From Sphingomonadales bacterium (GTDB lineage: Bacteria > Pseudomonadota > Alphaproteobacteria > Sphingomonadales > Sphingomonadaceae): a stretch of DNA of 33,763 nucleotides. The notes beneath the pieces were generated by a model that saw nothing but the letters and a program-made list of their open reading frames with translations, was not told where the DNA came from and made no database searches. The stretch spans positions 1 to 33,763 of the forward strand of contig JAQGKX010000099.1 in NCBI GenBank assembly GCA_028289885.1. Direction: 5' to 3'. Made by a program: the position numbers and the translations under genes. Numbering within the stretch: the first letter of the stretch is position 1; every line of letters begins with the position of its first letter. Positions 1 through 9,021 of this stretch are shown piece by piece.

Positions 1-135
1 ACCGGAAGCCGTTCCGTCGCCAGTACCGCCCTCCGGTTCCGCTACGCTCCACCTCCGACCGACACTGGCGACGGAGGCAACAATGCACTAACAATCAACA
101 CGGACCACTCAGTGGGGGCCGGTCAAATCTAGGCG
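1..135. mobile_element. Probable outer end of an IS21-type insertion sequence (partial)
   Basis: No gene is visible here. A perfect 11-bp inverted repeat (14-24 with 64-74) can form a hairpin around a CT-rich loop. A G-rich stretch follows at 105-125 (accactcagtgggggccggt) and then aaatctaggcgg. A hairpin followed by a gggggccggtcaaat-like block resembles, from memory, the region after istB at the end of IS21-family elements. The transposase genes would lie left of the window. The resemblance is from pattern memory only; the exact element and its terminal base are not established. The first gene starts at 277. Confidence 0.4.
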
Positions 136-276
136 GATCGTACGAAGTTATTGCACTATTAATTTCACGAGACTGAGCAGAATTCTAAGCGCGGCGGTTG
201 CGATCCTCTCCTTGCTTGAGAGTTGGACGCAACAGAGCCCCTTTCTCTTAATCGAAGCCAATCCCACGGAGATGTC

Positions 277-684
277 ATGACCCTTAAGGACAAGAAGGCC
301 TTGGCCAGAAGATTCATCCAGTTATTTTCCGAATCCAAGGTGGATAAGGCATTCGAACTCCTCTCAGCAGATTTCCACTGGGTGACATGGGGATCGCTTC
401 CATTTTCCGGCCGCAATGACAAAGAGACCGTCCGCCGCTTCGCGGATGGACTGCGTGACGCTTTTGAAGAAAAGCCCGTTTGGATCGTGGACGCGATTAT
501 CGCGGAGGGAGATACCGTGTGCGTCGAATGCCACACCGTCGGCGACACCCGGGACGGGTTTCAATATCGGAACCACTATCATTTGGCCGTGACCGTCCAC
601 AACGACATGATCTCGGAAATACGTGAATACATGGATACACAGCATTGCATGGCGTTGGTCGCATCTTTGCAGGGCAGTGCTTGA
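277..684 (+). CDS. SnoaL-like / nuclear transport factor 2 family protein
   Basis: A 135-residue protein of the NTF2/SnoaL alpha+beta barrel superfamily, the usual size for a single-domain member. The order is typical: an N-terminal helix (FIQLFSES), a D-F-H-W-V segment, SLPFSGR, a central strand (AIIAEGDTVCVECHTVG), then NHYHLAVTVHNDMISEIREYMDTQH, where EYMDT is a common C-terminal family motif. Members include ketosteroid isomerases, polyketide cyclases, limonene epoxide hydrolases and many small catabolic proteins of unknown reaction, so the substrate cannot be given. The start at 277 is preferred because GGAG lies 5 bases upstream; an in-frame TTG at 223 has no good ribosome site. It leads a plus-strand group with an LLM oxidoreductase and a P450, so a role in the same catabolic pathway is inferred. 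Confidence 0.85.
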   Translation: MTLKDKKALARRFIQLFSESKVDKAFELLSADFHWVTWGSLPFSGRNDKETVRRFADGLRDAFEEKPVWIVDAIIAEGDTVCVECHTVGDTRDGFQYRNHYHLAVTVHNDMISEIREYMDTQHCMALVASLQGSA

Positions 685-790
685 CAGTCGTCGTTCACAA
701 ACGATCAAACCGCGTTGATCTACAGAACGGCCCCTAGTCTATCGCATGCACGAGTGGAATTGGTGTGATCATCGACATTCGGAGATTGAG

Positions 791-1756
791 ATGCGACTTG
801 GATTGGCACTTCCGCAAATGGGGCCGTTCGTTACGAACGATGTAGTGCGTGAATTCGCGACACGCGCTGATCAACTGGGCTACGACAGCCTCTGGGCGCA
901 GGACCATCTCTTCTACCCATTGCAGCCCATCGATGAGCTTGGATTGCCGGGGGGCTTGTGGCCCGCTCCGTATCGGCATCTCATGGCACCGCTGGAACTA
1001 CTTTCTTACGTGGCGGCGATCACTAGACGCATAGACATAGGTACGTCCATTCTGGTGTCAGCTTACCACCGTCCTGTCGCCTTGGCGAAGCAGGCAGCTA
1101 CAATTGACCTTTTGAGTAACGGACGATTTATCCTTGGTCTTGGACTGGGATGGAGCAAAGCCGAATATAAATTGATGGAAACACCCTATGAGAAAAGGGG
1201 GGATCGATCCTCGGATTTTTTCCGGGCACTGCGCGAATGCCTTGGCCCTAATCCGGTCGAGTATGACGGCACCTTCTTCCAGGTACCCATAAGCGAAACC
1301 AGCCCCAAGCCAACCGGGCTCGGAATAGACGGCACGCCTCGCCTCCGACTACTGGGAGGATTTTGGTCGGAACCAGGCATGCGAAGGACGGCCGAGTTTT
1401 GCGACTATTGGGTAGCTGGTCCCCACAGCATTGCAGACGCCGCAATCGCCGGCCAAGAGGTCAACCGAATGGCCCGGGAGGATTTTGGAAGGGGCCCCGT
1501 CAAGACAATCCTCCGTGTGATGGCTAGCCCATCTCTGCCAGGCGTGATCACTCTGGATAGCGCGCCGGTCGCTATCCCAATGCAATATTGGCGCGGTAGC
1601 GTAGAAGACATGCTCCCCCAGCTACTCGAAGCAAAAGTCGCGGGTATCGACGAAATCACACTGGACGTAAATTACTTCGAAGGGTTGCCAGGACCGGCAA
1701 GCTGGACTTGCCAACCGGATTTTTTCGAACCCCTGCTGAGGGCCGCGCACGCGTGA
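791..1756 (+). CDS. LLM class (luciferase-like) flavin-dependent oxidoreductase
   Basis: A 321-residue bacterial luciferase-like monooxygenase with a TIM-barrel fold. The N-terminus (MRLGLALPQMGPF) is a typical first strand. ADQLGYDSLWAQDHLF is the helix-strand segment of LLM proteins, and LLSNGRFILGLGLGWSKAEY is the characteristic G-R-F-x-L-G-x-G-x-G-W region. Family members use reduced FMN or F420 to oxidise or reduce substrates. Sphingomonads are not known as F420 producers, so FMNH2 supplied by a separate reductase is more likely; no such reductase is in the window. The start at 791 has GGAG 6 bases upstream, better than an in-frame ATG at 746. It follows the SnoaL-like gene by about 106 bases and precedes the P450. 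Substrate unknown. Confidence 0.88.
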   Translation: MRLGLALPQMGPFVTNDVVREFATRADQLGYDSLWAQDHLFYPLQPIDELGLPGGLWPAPYRHLMAPLELLSYVAAITRRIDIGTSILVSAYHRPVALAKQAATIDLLSNGRFILGLGLGWSKAEYKLMETPYEKRGDRSSDFFRALRECLGPNPVEYDGTFFQVPISETSPKPTGLGIDGTPRLRLLGGFWSEPGMRRTAEFCDYWVAGPHSIADAAIAGQEVNRMAREDFGRGPVKTILRVMASPSLPGVITLDSAPVAIPMQYWRGSVEDMLPQLLEAKVAGIDEITLDVNYFEGLPGPASWTCQPDFFEPLLRAAHA

Positions 1757-1867
1757 CGTGACACTTGGCGCAACGTAAATAGCTTTTTGCGTTTGGTCCA
1801 CGGTTTTTGGCCTGTTCAGAACGCTAACTGGGCAGATATTGATTTGGTTTTAATATGAGATGCAATT

Positions 1868-3088
1868 ATGAACAATCCTGCTCCTCTTAATGGGATCCCG
1901 AGCCATATCCCTGCAGATATGGTACGGCCTTTCATCTTGAACTCGCGCACGACGGTGTATCAGAACCCTTTCGAAACGATCATCCCAGAGTTGCATCGTG
2001 GCGTAGATGCATTTTACGGCAGTAATGCAATGGCTGGCTATTCCGCTTGGGTTTTCAGACGAGCCGTCGATATGCGAGAGCTTTTTTCGGATATGGAAAA
2101 CTTCAAGAAGAAAGGAAACACCGGTTTTTCTACGATGATCGGAGACGACTGGAGCTTGGTTCCCAGCGAACTCGATGCGCCAATGCACATGCAATTTCGC
2201 AAGGTGCTTAATCCGTTTTTTTCGCCAGCCAAAATCGGGCAACTTGAAAGCAAGGTAAGGACGAGGGCGAAATCCTATGTGGATGCCTTCAAGGATCGTG
2301 GTAGCTGCGACTTCGTGAAAGAAATGGCGGTTCCTTACCCGGTCTCTATCTTTCTCGACCTCCTTGGATTGCCAGCAGAGGAGATGGCGCAGTTCTTGGC
2401 GTGGGAACAGGACCTATGCCACTCTCCCGACATGGACGATCGTATCCGCAGCACGCGCGCCGTTAAGGCATATCTACTGGCGCAGATCGAGGATCGCCGC
2501 AAAAACCCGGGAGACGATCTGATAAGCAATGCTCTCCAGCTCGAAGTCGGGGGCCGTAAGTGGACGTCCGATGAGGTTTTCGGCCACTGTTTTAACCTTT
2601 ACATTGGTGGGCTCGACACAGTGTCATCAAATATGGGATGGCATTTCTATCACTTGGCCACCCACCCGGAACATCAGCTATGGCTTCGGCAAAACCCCGG
2701 GAAAGGTGCCCAAGCTATTGAAGAAATGCTGCGCGCGTACGGCGCGGTTACAAATTCAAGAATCTGCGCCAAAGAGATTCAGATCGGTGATGTAAGGATG
2801 CTGCCCGGCGACAGGGCGGTCATGTGTACTCCGCTCGCTTCGCGCGACCCGGACTCATGCGAAAATCCAAATGAAATTCGGTTTGACCGTAGAGCTACCC
2901 ACCTGACGTTCGGTTGGGGTGATCATCGTTGCCTGGGTGCGCATCTGGCCCGACGTGAGTTACTTATCGCAACGGAAGAAATGCTTTCGGCAATACCCGA
3001 GTTTGCGATTGAACCGGGCTTCGAAGTGCCTTTCTTTCTGGGTAGCATACTCCACATCCCCGAGCTTCGCCTAAAATGGAAAATCTGA
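1868..3088 (+). CDS. Cytochrome P450, P450cam (CYP101)-like
   Basis: A 406-residue soluble bacterial P450, a heme monooxygenase inserting one oxygen atom from O2. The I-helix oxygen-activation motif GGLDT, the K-helix E-x-x-R (EEMLR) and the heme loop FGWGDHRCLG are intact; the thiolate ligand is Cys355. The overall pattern follows P450cam closely: D-x-P-x-H/E-x-x-x-F-R, a DFVKEMAVPYPVSIFLDLLGLP-type segment, GGLDTV, and LARRE after the heme loop. Class I relatives need a [2Fe-2S] ferredoxin and its reductase, neither of which is found here. CYP101 relatives oxidise camphor, ionones and other terpenoids, so a small hydrophobic substrate is plausible but not shown. The gene ends 12 bases from the end of the convergent AraC-type gene. 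The ribosome site is weak (a GAGA just upstream). Confidence 0.92.
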   Translation: MNNPAPLNGIPSHIPADMVRPFILNSRTTVYQNPFETIIPELHRGVDAFYGSNAMAGYSAWVFRRAVDMRELFSDMENFKKKGNTGFSTMIGDDWSLVPSELDAPMHMQFRKVLNPFFSPAKIGQLESKVRTRAKSYVDAFKDRGSCDFVKEMAVPYPVSIFLDLLGLPAEEMAQFLAWEQDLCHSPDMDDRIRSTRAVKAYLLAQIEDRRKNPGDDLISNALQLEVGGRKWTSDEVFGHCFNLYIGGLDTVSSNMGWHFYHLATHPEHQLWLRQNPGKGAQAIEEMLRAYGAVTNSRICAKEIQIGDVRMLPGDRAVMCTPLASRDPDSCENPNEIRFDRRATHLTFGWGDHRCLGAHLARRELLIATEEMLSAIPEFAIEPGFEVPFFLGSILHIPELRLKWKI

Positions 3089-3100
3089 TTAGATCGTTGA

Positions 3101-4036
3101 TCAATTGTGAAGGGCGTGGCCGCCTCTCATCTCGGTCACGTGCCGCCGTCTAAACTCTGATGGGCTAAGCCCCGTGCTGCGACGAAAGGCCGCCGCAAAG
3201 GAAGCGGCATCTTGAAAACCGCTCCGGTAAGCCACTTGTTTCGACAAAATCTTTTCGTCGAGCAACAGGGTTTGGGCATGACGGATCCGTGCTTGGGCAA
3301 CATAGCTCCGCAAAGTCACTCCGGTGGAATTCTGGAATTGCTCTGAGAGTTGCCGAGGTCCGACGCCGACAGCCTGAGCAAGACTCTTGAGTGTAGCCGC
3401 ACCAGTGAAATTGTCTTCGATCATGTCGCTTAACTTGCGCATCTGAGACGCGGAAAGCTTGCCCTTCTCGGTTCCGATGTCCTTTCCCAACGTCTGAAAG
3501 TGGCGGTGCAGTTCTAAAAACAGGAACATAATCGTACAATCGAGTTGCAAATCGCTCGCAAAGCTTGGCGATTCCACCTCTTCAGCTACCCTTCGAAGTG
3601 CCATTCTTATGTAGGGATTGCGAATGTCTAGCCCTGCGATGGCCTCAGCCTCGTTCCAGATCCATTCGATCCCACTCATTTCCCCGAGTCTTTCGAAGTC
3701 AAAGACGCAAGCTATCGTATTTTGCTCCCCCTCTCCCCAGCGGCACTTGAGATCGGCCCCAGGGGGCAGCCACATAACGTCACCCGCAAACCGATAAGCG
3801 GGACTTGACGTTCTCTCGTAGCAGCACTGCAACAGAGGAATAGGAGTCAGGCTGGCAACAAGGAAGTGACCAGGAGGGCTGTAGACACCCTCAGCGTTCT
3901 TCCAATTAAGTGAAAGGCTTATGGCCTCGTAAGCGGAATTGGTCTGATGCCCATTGACGCGCGCAGTGGGTGGCTCCTGTGTGTCGAACAGACCAAAATG
4001 TTCACGCCAATTATCGGCACTTACTGGATCGCCCAT
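3101..4036 (-). CDS. AraC family transcriptional regulator
   Basis: About 311 residues. The C-terminal 100 form two helix-turn-helix units typical of AraC/XylS: LKSLAQAVGVGPRQLSEQFQ, then LSKQVAYRSGFQDAASFAAAFRRSTGLSPSEFRRR. The first 200 residues are a divergent sensor domain (probably of the AraC-binding-like type) with no ligand motif I recognise. Two adjacent ATGs exist (4039 and 4036); 4036 is better spaced from GGGAG. It is transcribed divergently from the long molybdenum-oxidoreductase run and convergently with the P450 gene, so it is the obvious candidate regulator of the cluster, probably an activator responding to a pathway substrate. That role is inferred from position. Confidence 0.92.
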   Translation of the reverse strand: MGDPVSADNWREHFGLFDTQEPPTARVNGHQTNSAYEAISLSLNWKNAEGVYSPPGHFLVASLTPIPLLQCCYERTSSPAYRFAGDVMWLPPGADLKCRWGEGEQNTIACVFDFERLGEMSGIEWIWNEAEAIAGLDIRNPYIRMALRRVAEEVESPSFASDLQLDCTIMFLFLELHRHFQTLGKDIGTEKGKLSASQMRKLSDMIEDNFTGAATLKSLAQAVGVGPRQLSEQFQNSTGVTLRSYVAQARIRHAQTLLLDEKILSKQVAYRSGFQDAASFAAAFRRSTGLSPSEFRRRHVTEMRGGHALHN

Positions 4037-4039
4037 CAT

Positions 4040-4315
4040 CTCTCCCTTGCAACGAATGGATCCGGTTTTCCGGTTTTGCCAAAATATCCAAATCGCTCGG
4101 CGGATAATCCCGCTTAGAGCTGGAACCTACTACACACCCTACCCCTGTGCCACCGATTTTCACGGTCTTGGTTCAGCGACATTCACCTACAGTATGGCGC
4201 TTTTGGCAAACTGCAGCACAGGTTCCGAAAATCGCCAAGATCGTAGAATATAAGGAGCCATTGCCGAGGCATGTTGACGTTTAGGCCCTGTAATCTGCGT
4301 GATGAAAGGAATTCG
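4040..4315. promoter_or_regulatory. Divergent control region between the AraC regulator and the catabolic run
   Basis: A 276-base noncoding interval holding the promoters of the AraC gene (leftward) and the molybdenum oxidoreductase run (rightward). An 8-bp sequence, ccggtttt, is repeated back-to-back at 4062-4069 and 4070-4077, only 25 bases from the regulator start. AraC proteins often bind direct repeats, although usually spaced about two helical turns apart, so this is a candidate operator half-site at best. No convincing sigma-70 -35/-10 pair is visible. An AAGGA at 4306-4310 is the ribosome site of the downstream gene. Confidence 0.45.
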
Positions 4316-6529
4316 ATGGAAGGGGCAGCTGGATCGGAGCGCGTCGTCAAACGCGTGTGCCCATTTTGCGAGGGCATGTGCGGAATCGCCGTGACTGTAG
4401 TCGACGACACTGTAGTCAACATACGCCCAGATACAGAGAATGCCTGGAGCCAGGGACACGTGTGCCCGAAAGGCATCATGCTCGGCGAAGTTCATCACGA
4501 TCCGGACCGGCTATTATCCCCAATGATCCGCACAGGGGATCATTGGGCCTCCGTCACATGGGATGAAGCGTTCGCTCATGCCGAGAGGCTGGTAGCACGA
4601 GTCCTACCCAAACATGGACATGGCGCGATCGCCGGCTACATCGGGAATATGAGCGCTAAAGGGTTTGGTTCTGCGCGCTATGCAGGCCGGTTTTTTGCAC
4701 TGGGTAAAATCCCAAACATCTACTCATCGTCGCTTACGGACCAACACCCGAAGAACGTTGTTTGCCATCTAATGTATGGCGCGATGTGGCGCATACCGAT
4801 CCCTGATCTTGATAGAACAGATTTGTTCGTCGTTATGGGCGCCAATCCCGCTGCGTCGAAGGGAAGCATCTTCAGTCACCGGGACGTTCTGGGCGCGATG
4901 CGGGACCTTCGAGCTAGGGGTGGGAGAGTTGTAGTTGTTGACCCGGTCCAGACGGCCACGGCGCAGAAGGCCGACCAGTGGATCGCCATTCGCCCTGGCA
5001 CTGACGCAGCTTTTCTTCTCGCAGTAGCTAATGTGCTTTTCGCCGAAAACCTCGTTGCGCCTGCTCACCTAACGCCAATCCTCAACGGGTTGGAAGAGGT
5101 GCGCGAACTCGCCGGTCGGTTTCCCCCCGAAAAGGTTGAAGCGTTTTGCGGTGTGTCTGCAGGCGAAATCAGGGGGTTGGCTCTCGAGATCGGTCGGGCA
5201 AAGCGAGCAGCAGTTTACGGCAGGATCGGGCTTTGCACTCAATCGTTTGGCACTCTATCGTCCTGGTTGATTGAGGTCATCGCCATACTGACAGGTAATT
5301 TGGACCGGATTGGGGGCTCGTTGTGGAGCACACAGCTCGCGGATCATCAGGACCTTACAGCGCCTTACTCGACCGACATTCCTTTGGTCACTGGCAAAAG
5401 CAGGGTTAGCGGAACAACTGCGTTCCTTGGACAGCTTCCCATTGCGTGCCTCGCCGAGGAAATAGACACGCCTGGCGAAGGCCAGTTGCGCGGATTAGTT
5501 ACGTTCGGTGCCAACCCCATGCTCAGTAGTCCGGGTGCTGAGAGACTCGGCGATGCCTTCGGCGGCCTCGATTTCATGATCAGCATCGACAACTATATCA
5601 ATGAAACGACTCGATTTGCTGACCTAATATTTCCTGCTCCCTCTGTTCTCGAACAGCCACATTGGGACGTGTATGGCTGGGCTTTTGCTTTGAAGAGTGG
5701 CGGCCACTATTCGCCAACGGTTTTCGAGCGGAAAGATCGTCCGGAAGAGTGGCAGGTCCTGACGCGGCTCGGCACCATCTTGGGTGGCGAGCCTCATCTA
5801 GACCTCGACGAGCTCGACGACGAATATTTTGCCGCCATGTGCGATGTCCGCGGCATAGATCGAGCCGTTGCCTTCGCTGCTTCTCCTCACAGTGGCCCCG
5901 AACGTATTCTCGATCTTGCCATACGGAGCGGCCCGTTCGGCGACCGATACGGAGAACGACCTGAGGGGTTAACGCTACAAAACTTCAAAGATGATCCTCG
6001 GGGTAAGGTCGTCGCCGACGCAACGCCGCTGGGAAGCAGCGTTCTCAACACCGCAACTGGCAAGATCGAAATGGCACACCCTCACTTCTTGGCAGATGTC
6101 GATCGGCTTGAAGCAGCAATGACTGAGACGCCATCGCCAATGGTCCTGGTGAGCCGCCGCCAGCTCGGCTCCCTTAATTCCTGGCTACACAATGTAGACA
6201 GCCTGGTGAGAGGCAAAAACCGATGCACGCTTTACATACATCCCGCTGATGCCGTGAGCGCTGGCCTTAAGGAAGGCGACTTCGCAGTTATAGAAAGTGC
6301 ATCGGGCGCCGTCACCGTGCCTGTTGAGGTACAGACCCAAATACGCCCTGGGGTCGTCAGTTTGCCGCACGGCTGGGGTCATGATGCGCCCGGGGCTAGG
6401 CTGCGGGTCGCAGGATCGCGCCCAGGCGCGAACAGTAACTTACTTAGCCCGCGCGACCTTCGGGACCCTGCATCGGGCAATGCCGTCTTCAATGGCATCC
6501 CGGTGCGCGTTTCTAAAGCTGACGGCTGA
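4316..6529 (+). CDS. Molybdopterin-dependent oxidoreductase (bis-MGD, DMSO reductase superfamily)
   Basis: About 737 residues. The N-terminus binds a [4Fe-4S] cluster through Cys15, Cys18, Cys22 and Cys50 (CPFCEGMCG, then HVCPKG). The large central part has molybdopterin-binding segments such as LFVVMGANPAASKGS, VVVDPVQTATAQKADQWIAIRPGTDAAFLLA and YGRIGLCTQSFGT. The C-terminal domain (HPADAVSAGLKEGD, RPGVVSLPHGWGHDAPG) is the dinucleotide-binding fold. There is no twin-arginine signal, so it is predicted cytoplasmic. Formate dehydrogenases, hydroxylases and hydratases share this fold, and the reaction cannot be assigned. Near the expected metal-ligand loop it reads DQHPKNVVCHLMYG, so a cysteine ligand is possible. 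The start at 4316 has AAGGA 5 bases upstream; an in-frame ATG at 4271 lacks one. It leads the run divergent from the AraC gene. No partner subunit is adjacent. Confidence 0.88.
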   Translation: MEGAAGSERVVKRVCPFCEGMCGIAVTVVDDTVVNIRPDTENAWSQGHVCPKGIMLGEVHHDPDRLLSPMIRTGDHWASVTWDEAFAHAERLVARVLPKHGHGAIAGYIGNMSAKGFGSARYAGRFFALGKIPNIYSSSLTDQHPKNVVCHLMYGAMWRIPIPDLDRTDLFVVMGANPAASKGSIFSHRDVLGAMRDLRARGGRVVVVDPVQTATAQKADQWIAIRPGTDAAFLLAVANVLFAENLVAPAHLTPILNGLEEVRELAGRFPPEKVEAFCGVSAGEIRGLALEIGRAKRAAVYGRIGLCTQSFGTLSSWLIEVIAILTGNLDRIGGSLWSTQLADHQDLTAPYSTDIPLVTGKSRVSGTTAFLGQLPIACLAEEIDTPGEGQLRGLVTFGANPMLSSPGAERLGDAFGGLDFMISIDNYINETTRFADLIFPAPSVLEQPHWDVYGWAFALKSGGHYSPTVFERKDRPEEWQVLTRLGTILGGEPHLDLDELDDEYFAAMCDVRGIDRAVAFAASPHSGPERILDLAIRSGPFGDRYGERPEGLTLQNFKDDPRGKVVADATPLGSSVLNTATGKIEMAHPHFLADVDRLEAAMTETPSPMVLVSRRQLGSLNSWLHNVDSLVRGKNRCTLYIHPADAVSAGLKEGDFAVIESASGAVTVPVEVQTQIRPGVVSLPHGWGHDAPGARLRVAGSRPGANSNLLSPRDLRDPASGNAVFNGIPVRVSKADG

Positions 6530-6569
6530 CGCGCTAATTCCAAGTCCCCTGGCTACATTGGAGAGCTCA

Positions 6570-7625
6570 TTGACCGAACTTGGAACTTCCTTCCGCGCCG
6601 ATGAACTTGGAGCGTATATACTGCCCGGAAAGGTCACTGATCCGCGCGCTCTCCTAACGCAGACGGCGGCTGCTGAACAAATCGGTCTCGGCACGATCTG
6701 GGCAGCCGAACGGTGGGAGAACAAGGAGAGCGCCGCTATTTGCGGCGCAGTTAGCGTCGTCACTCAAAAAGCGCGGATAGTGACAGGGGTCACTCATTTT
6801 ATCACACGACATCCCCTTGTTCTTGCTGGCGTTGGCGGGACAATACAGGGATTAAGCGGCGGTCGCTTCGCGCTCGGGTTCGGCCGCTCTTGGGGCCAGC
6901 GTTGGGTCGACATGGGGTTAAAACAACAAACGTTGGCAGCGATGGCCGATTACGCGATGATCCTGCGAAGGCTATGGGCAGGGGAGACGGTGTCTTACGA
7001 GGGTCCTGCCGGCCACTATCCCCGCATTCAGATGGCCGACATCCCGATTACTCCTCCGCCTATTTATCTTGCAGCGATCGGTCCCAAGACGCTGGCTATG
7101 GCCGGGCAGCATTTCGATGGCGTTGTCCTTCATCCATTTCTCACTACCGCCGCAGTCAGCCGGTCACGAGACATCGTTCACGAGGCCGCTGTTAAATCTG
7201 GTAGGAACCCCTCGGACGTTAAGATATTCCCGACACTGGTGGTCGCGCCCGATCTAAGCGACGATGAAGCCCACAAGGTCATCAATGTTAGGGCAGCGAC
7301 CTATTTCGTGCATCGCTGGCTGGCGGAACCAGTTGCCACCGCAAATGGCTGGGACTTGGCAGATATCGAACACCTGCTGGCACTGCCCCTGCAGAACGCT
7401 GAAATCGCCAAGCACAGCGCGGACGAGGTCCGAGCTATGTTTGATAAGGCCAGCAAGGTACTTCCGCGGCATTGGATAGAAGGGGGTTCTGCTCGTGGAA
7501 GCCCGCAATTCTGCGCTGAAAGGCTTCGTGACTACCGACGTGCCGGTGGTGACGAAATCCTCATGCACGGCACAACCCCCGATCACCCGCAGATGGCTAA
7601 GTTGATCGACGCTTACGTTGCCTGA
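6570..7625 (+). CDS. LLM class oxidoreductase (TIGR03857-like)
   Basis: About 351 residues of a luciferase-like TIM-barrel flavoprotein. Diagnostic stretches are ELGAYILPGKVTDPRALL, AAEQIGLGTIWAAERW, THFITRHPLVLAG, LSGGRFALGFGRSWG, RRLWAGETVSYEGPAGHYP and PPPIYLAAIGPKTLAMAG. It resembles the group called F420-dependent in actinobacteria; in this host FMN is more likely. It is only distantly related to the LLM gene at 791. The preferred start is TTG at 6570, 6 bases after GGAG and 40 bases after the previous stop. Upstream in-frame ATGs (6483, 6492) would overlap the molybdenum oxidoreductase gene and add residues the family lacks. It is co-transcribed with its neighbours by spacing. Confidence 0.85.
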   Translation: MTELGTSFRADELGAYILPGKVTDPRALLTQTAAAEQIGLGTIWAAERWENKESAAICGAVSVVTQKARIVTGVTHFITRHPLVLAGVGGTIQGLSGGRFALGFGRSWGQRWVDMGLKQQTLAAMADYAMILRRLWAGETVSYEGPAGHYPRIQMADIPITPPPIYLAAIGPKTLAMAGQHFDGVVLHPFLTTAAVSRSRDIVHEAAVKSGRNPSDVKIFPTLVVAPDLSDDEAHKVINVRAATYFVHRWLAEPVATANGWDLADIEHLLALPLQNAEIAKHSADEVRAMFDKASKVLPRHWIEGGSARGSPQFCAERLRDYRRAGGDEILMHGTTPDHPQMAKLIDAYVA

Positions 7626-7659
7626 ACATCGACGCTAGCGCTTTAGCAAAGGACTTTTG

Positions 7660-8781
7660 ATGAAAATAGACTGGGGCAAACGCGATCCTGATGAAGGGCG
7701 GGCGCAGCTCGCGCGATGGCTGGGAAAACAGCCGGGCGTTACTCAAGCATCAGTCTCCACCTGGCGCGTCCCGCGTGCCGGAAGCTCCTATGAAACAGTA
7801 TTTTGCCACGCCACTTGGGATCAGGAAGGACAACACCGAGACGAGGAATTGGTCGTGCGCATCCAGCCCGATAGCTATTCCCTGTTCCCAGAGGCAGACT
7901 TGTTCCTTCAGTCGGATGTCATGCGTGCGCTCGAAAACCACCCGTCCGTACCCGTGCCCCGCATCTACTGGGTCGAGCCGGGAACTGAGGCACTGGGGGG
8001 CCCATTCTTTGTCATGAGCTTGGTTCCGGGAGAGGTGCCGCCCGATCTCATAATGTTGCGCAAAGGTAACTTCGTAGAAGCCCTGACAAGCGAACAGAGG
8101 ACTGCTGTCTATAGCTCTGGCCTTGCTGCAATGGCGGCGATTCACAGGATTGACTGGCGAAACGACTTTCAATTTCTGGATCACCAACGTGGGGGTGATG
8201 CTGGGCTGGATCGCTATCTGAGATGGGTCGAAAATTGGTATCGATGGGCCGCTGCGGGGCGCAGAATTGACGTCATAGAAGAAGGACTTTTATTCCTGCG
8301 CAAGCAACAGCCGAAGGGCGCCGGCGTCGGAATCATCTGGGGGGACGCACGTGCGGGCAACATAATCTTTGGTAACGATCTGCAGCCCGCCGCGGTCATT
8401 GACTGGGAAATGGCTGCACTCGGCCCCGGGGAGGTCGATCTTGGCTGGTGGGTTATGTGGGAGACCATTTGGATACCGGATGGAGTTCACCCAGAAAACC
8501 AGGGATTTCTGACGCGCGGACAGATGATCTCCACCTACGAACAGCACCTCGGTCGCGTCGTCGAGGACTTTCATTATTATGAAGTATTAGCCGGAATACG
8601 ATTTGCTATCATGATGACGGTCGGCGTCGATCGGCGTATTGAAGAGGGAATCCTGCCGCGCGAAACGACTGCTGGCACGCACAATGTGGCTACCCGTTAT
8701 GTCTCGCGTTTGCTCGGTTTGCCGGAGGTGGAGCTAAGTCCCGATCTGCATATGCTTGCGGGCGAAATGGGGGAAGCCTGA
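7660..8781 (+). CDS. Phosphotransferase family protein (APH / ACAD10-like kinase fold)
   Basis: A 373-residue aminoglycoside-phosphotransferase-like kinase. The P-loop-like start includes RAGSSYETVFCHATW. The catalytic loop reads IIWGDARAGNIIFGNDL (Asp and Asn of the Brenner motif, with Trp where a His is common), followed by the metal-binding aspartate in AVIDWEMAALG. Such proteins are frequent in sphingomonad and mycobacterial catabolic clusters and are related to the kinase domain of ACAD10/11, which phosphorylates hydroxyacyl-CoAs. A role in activating a hydroxylated intermediate is therefore plausible, and drug resistance is less likely. The start at 7660 has AAGGA 6 bases upstream. It lies 34 bases after the LLM gene. 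A 240-base interval follows it with no gene that I can support. Confidence 0.85.
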   Translation: MKIDWGKRDPDEGRAQLARWLGKQPGVTQASVSTWRVPRAGSSYETVFCHATWDQEGQHRDEELVVRIQPDSYSLFPEADLFLQSDVMRALENHPSVPVPRIYWVEPGTEALGGPFFVMSLVPGEVPPDLIMLRKGNFVEALTSEQRTAVYSSGLAAMAAIHRIDWRNDFQFLDHQRGGDAGLDRYLRWVENWYRWAAAGRRIDVIEEGLLFLRKQQPKGAGVGIIWGDARAGNIIFGNDLQPAAVIDWEMAALGPGEVDLGWWVMWETIWIPDGVHPENQGFLTRGQMISTYEQHLGRVVEDFHYYEVLAGIRFAIMMTVGVDRRIEEGILPRETTAGTHNVATRYVSRLLGLPEVELSPDLHMLAGEMGEA

Positions 8782-9021
8782 GCCGCCGGAAACAGCTATT
8801 TGCACAAGCATGAAGGTCTACCGGCGAATCATCCGTACTGCTTCATGCCTATTTGCATCCCGCCGCCGATCCTCATTGGCTAGCCCGATAGCGCCACTTT
8901 CCTGTCTAGGTGCGTGGGCGCCTAACCTCGCGACACCTCATCTACAGTGATCGCACGTTCGTCTAAAGTCGCGCCAGTTGGTTAGATGGCGAGAAACTGC
9001 TCACCTGTAATTGAGGTGCGT

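Noticed and set aside
7660-8781. Aminoglycoside resistance gene
   Set aside because: The kinase fold is shared, but the context is catabolic and the sequence fits the ACAD10-like group instead.
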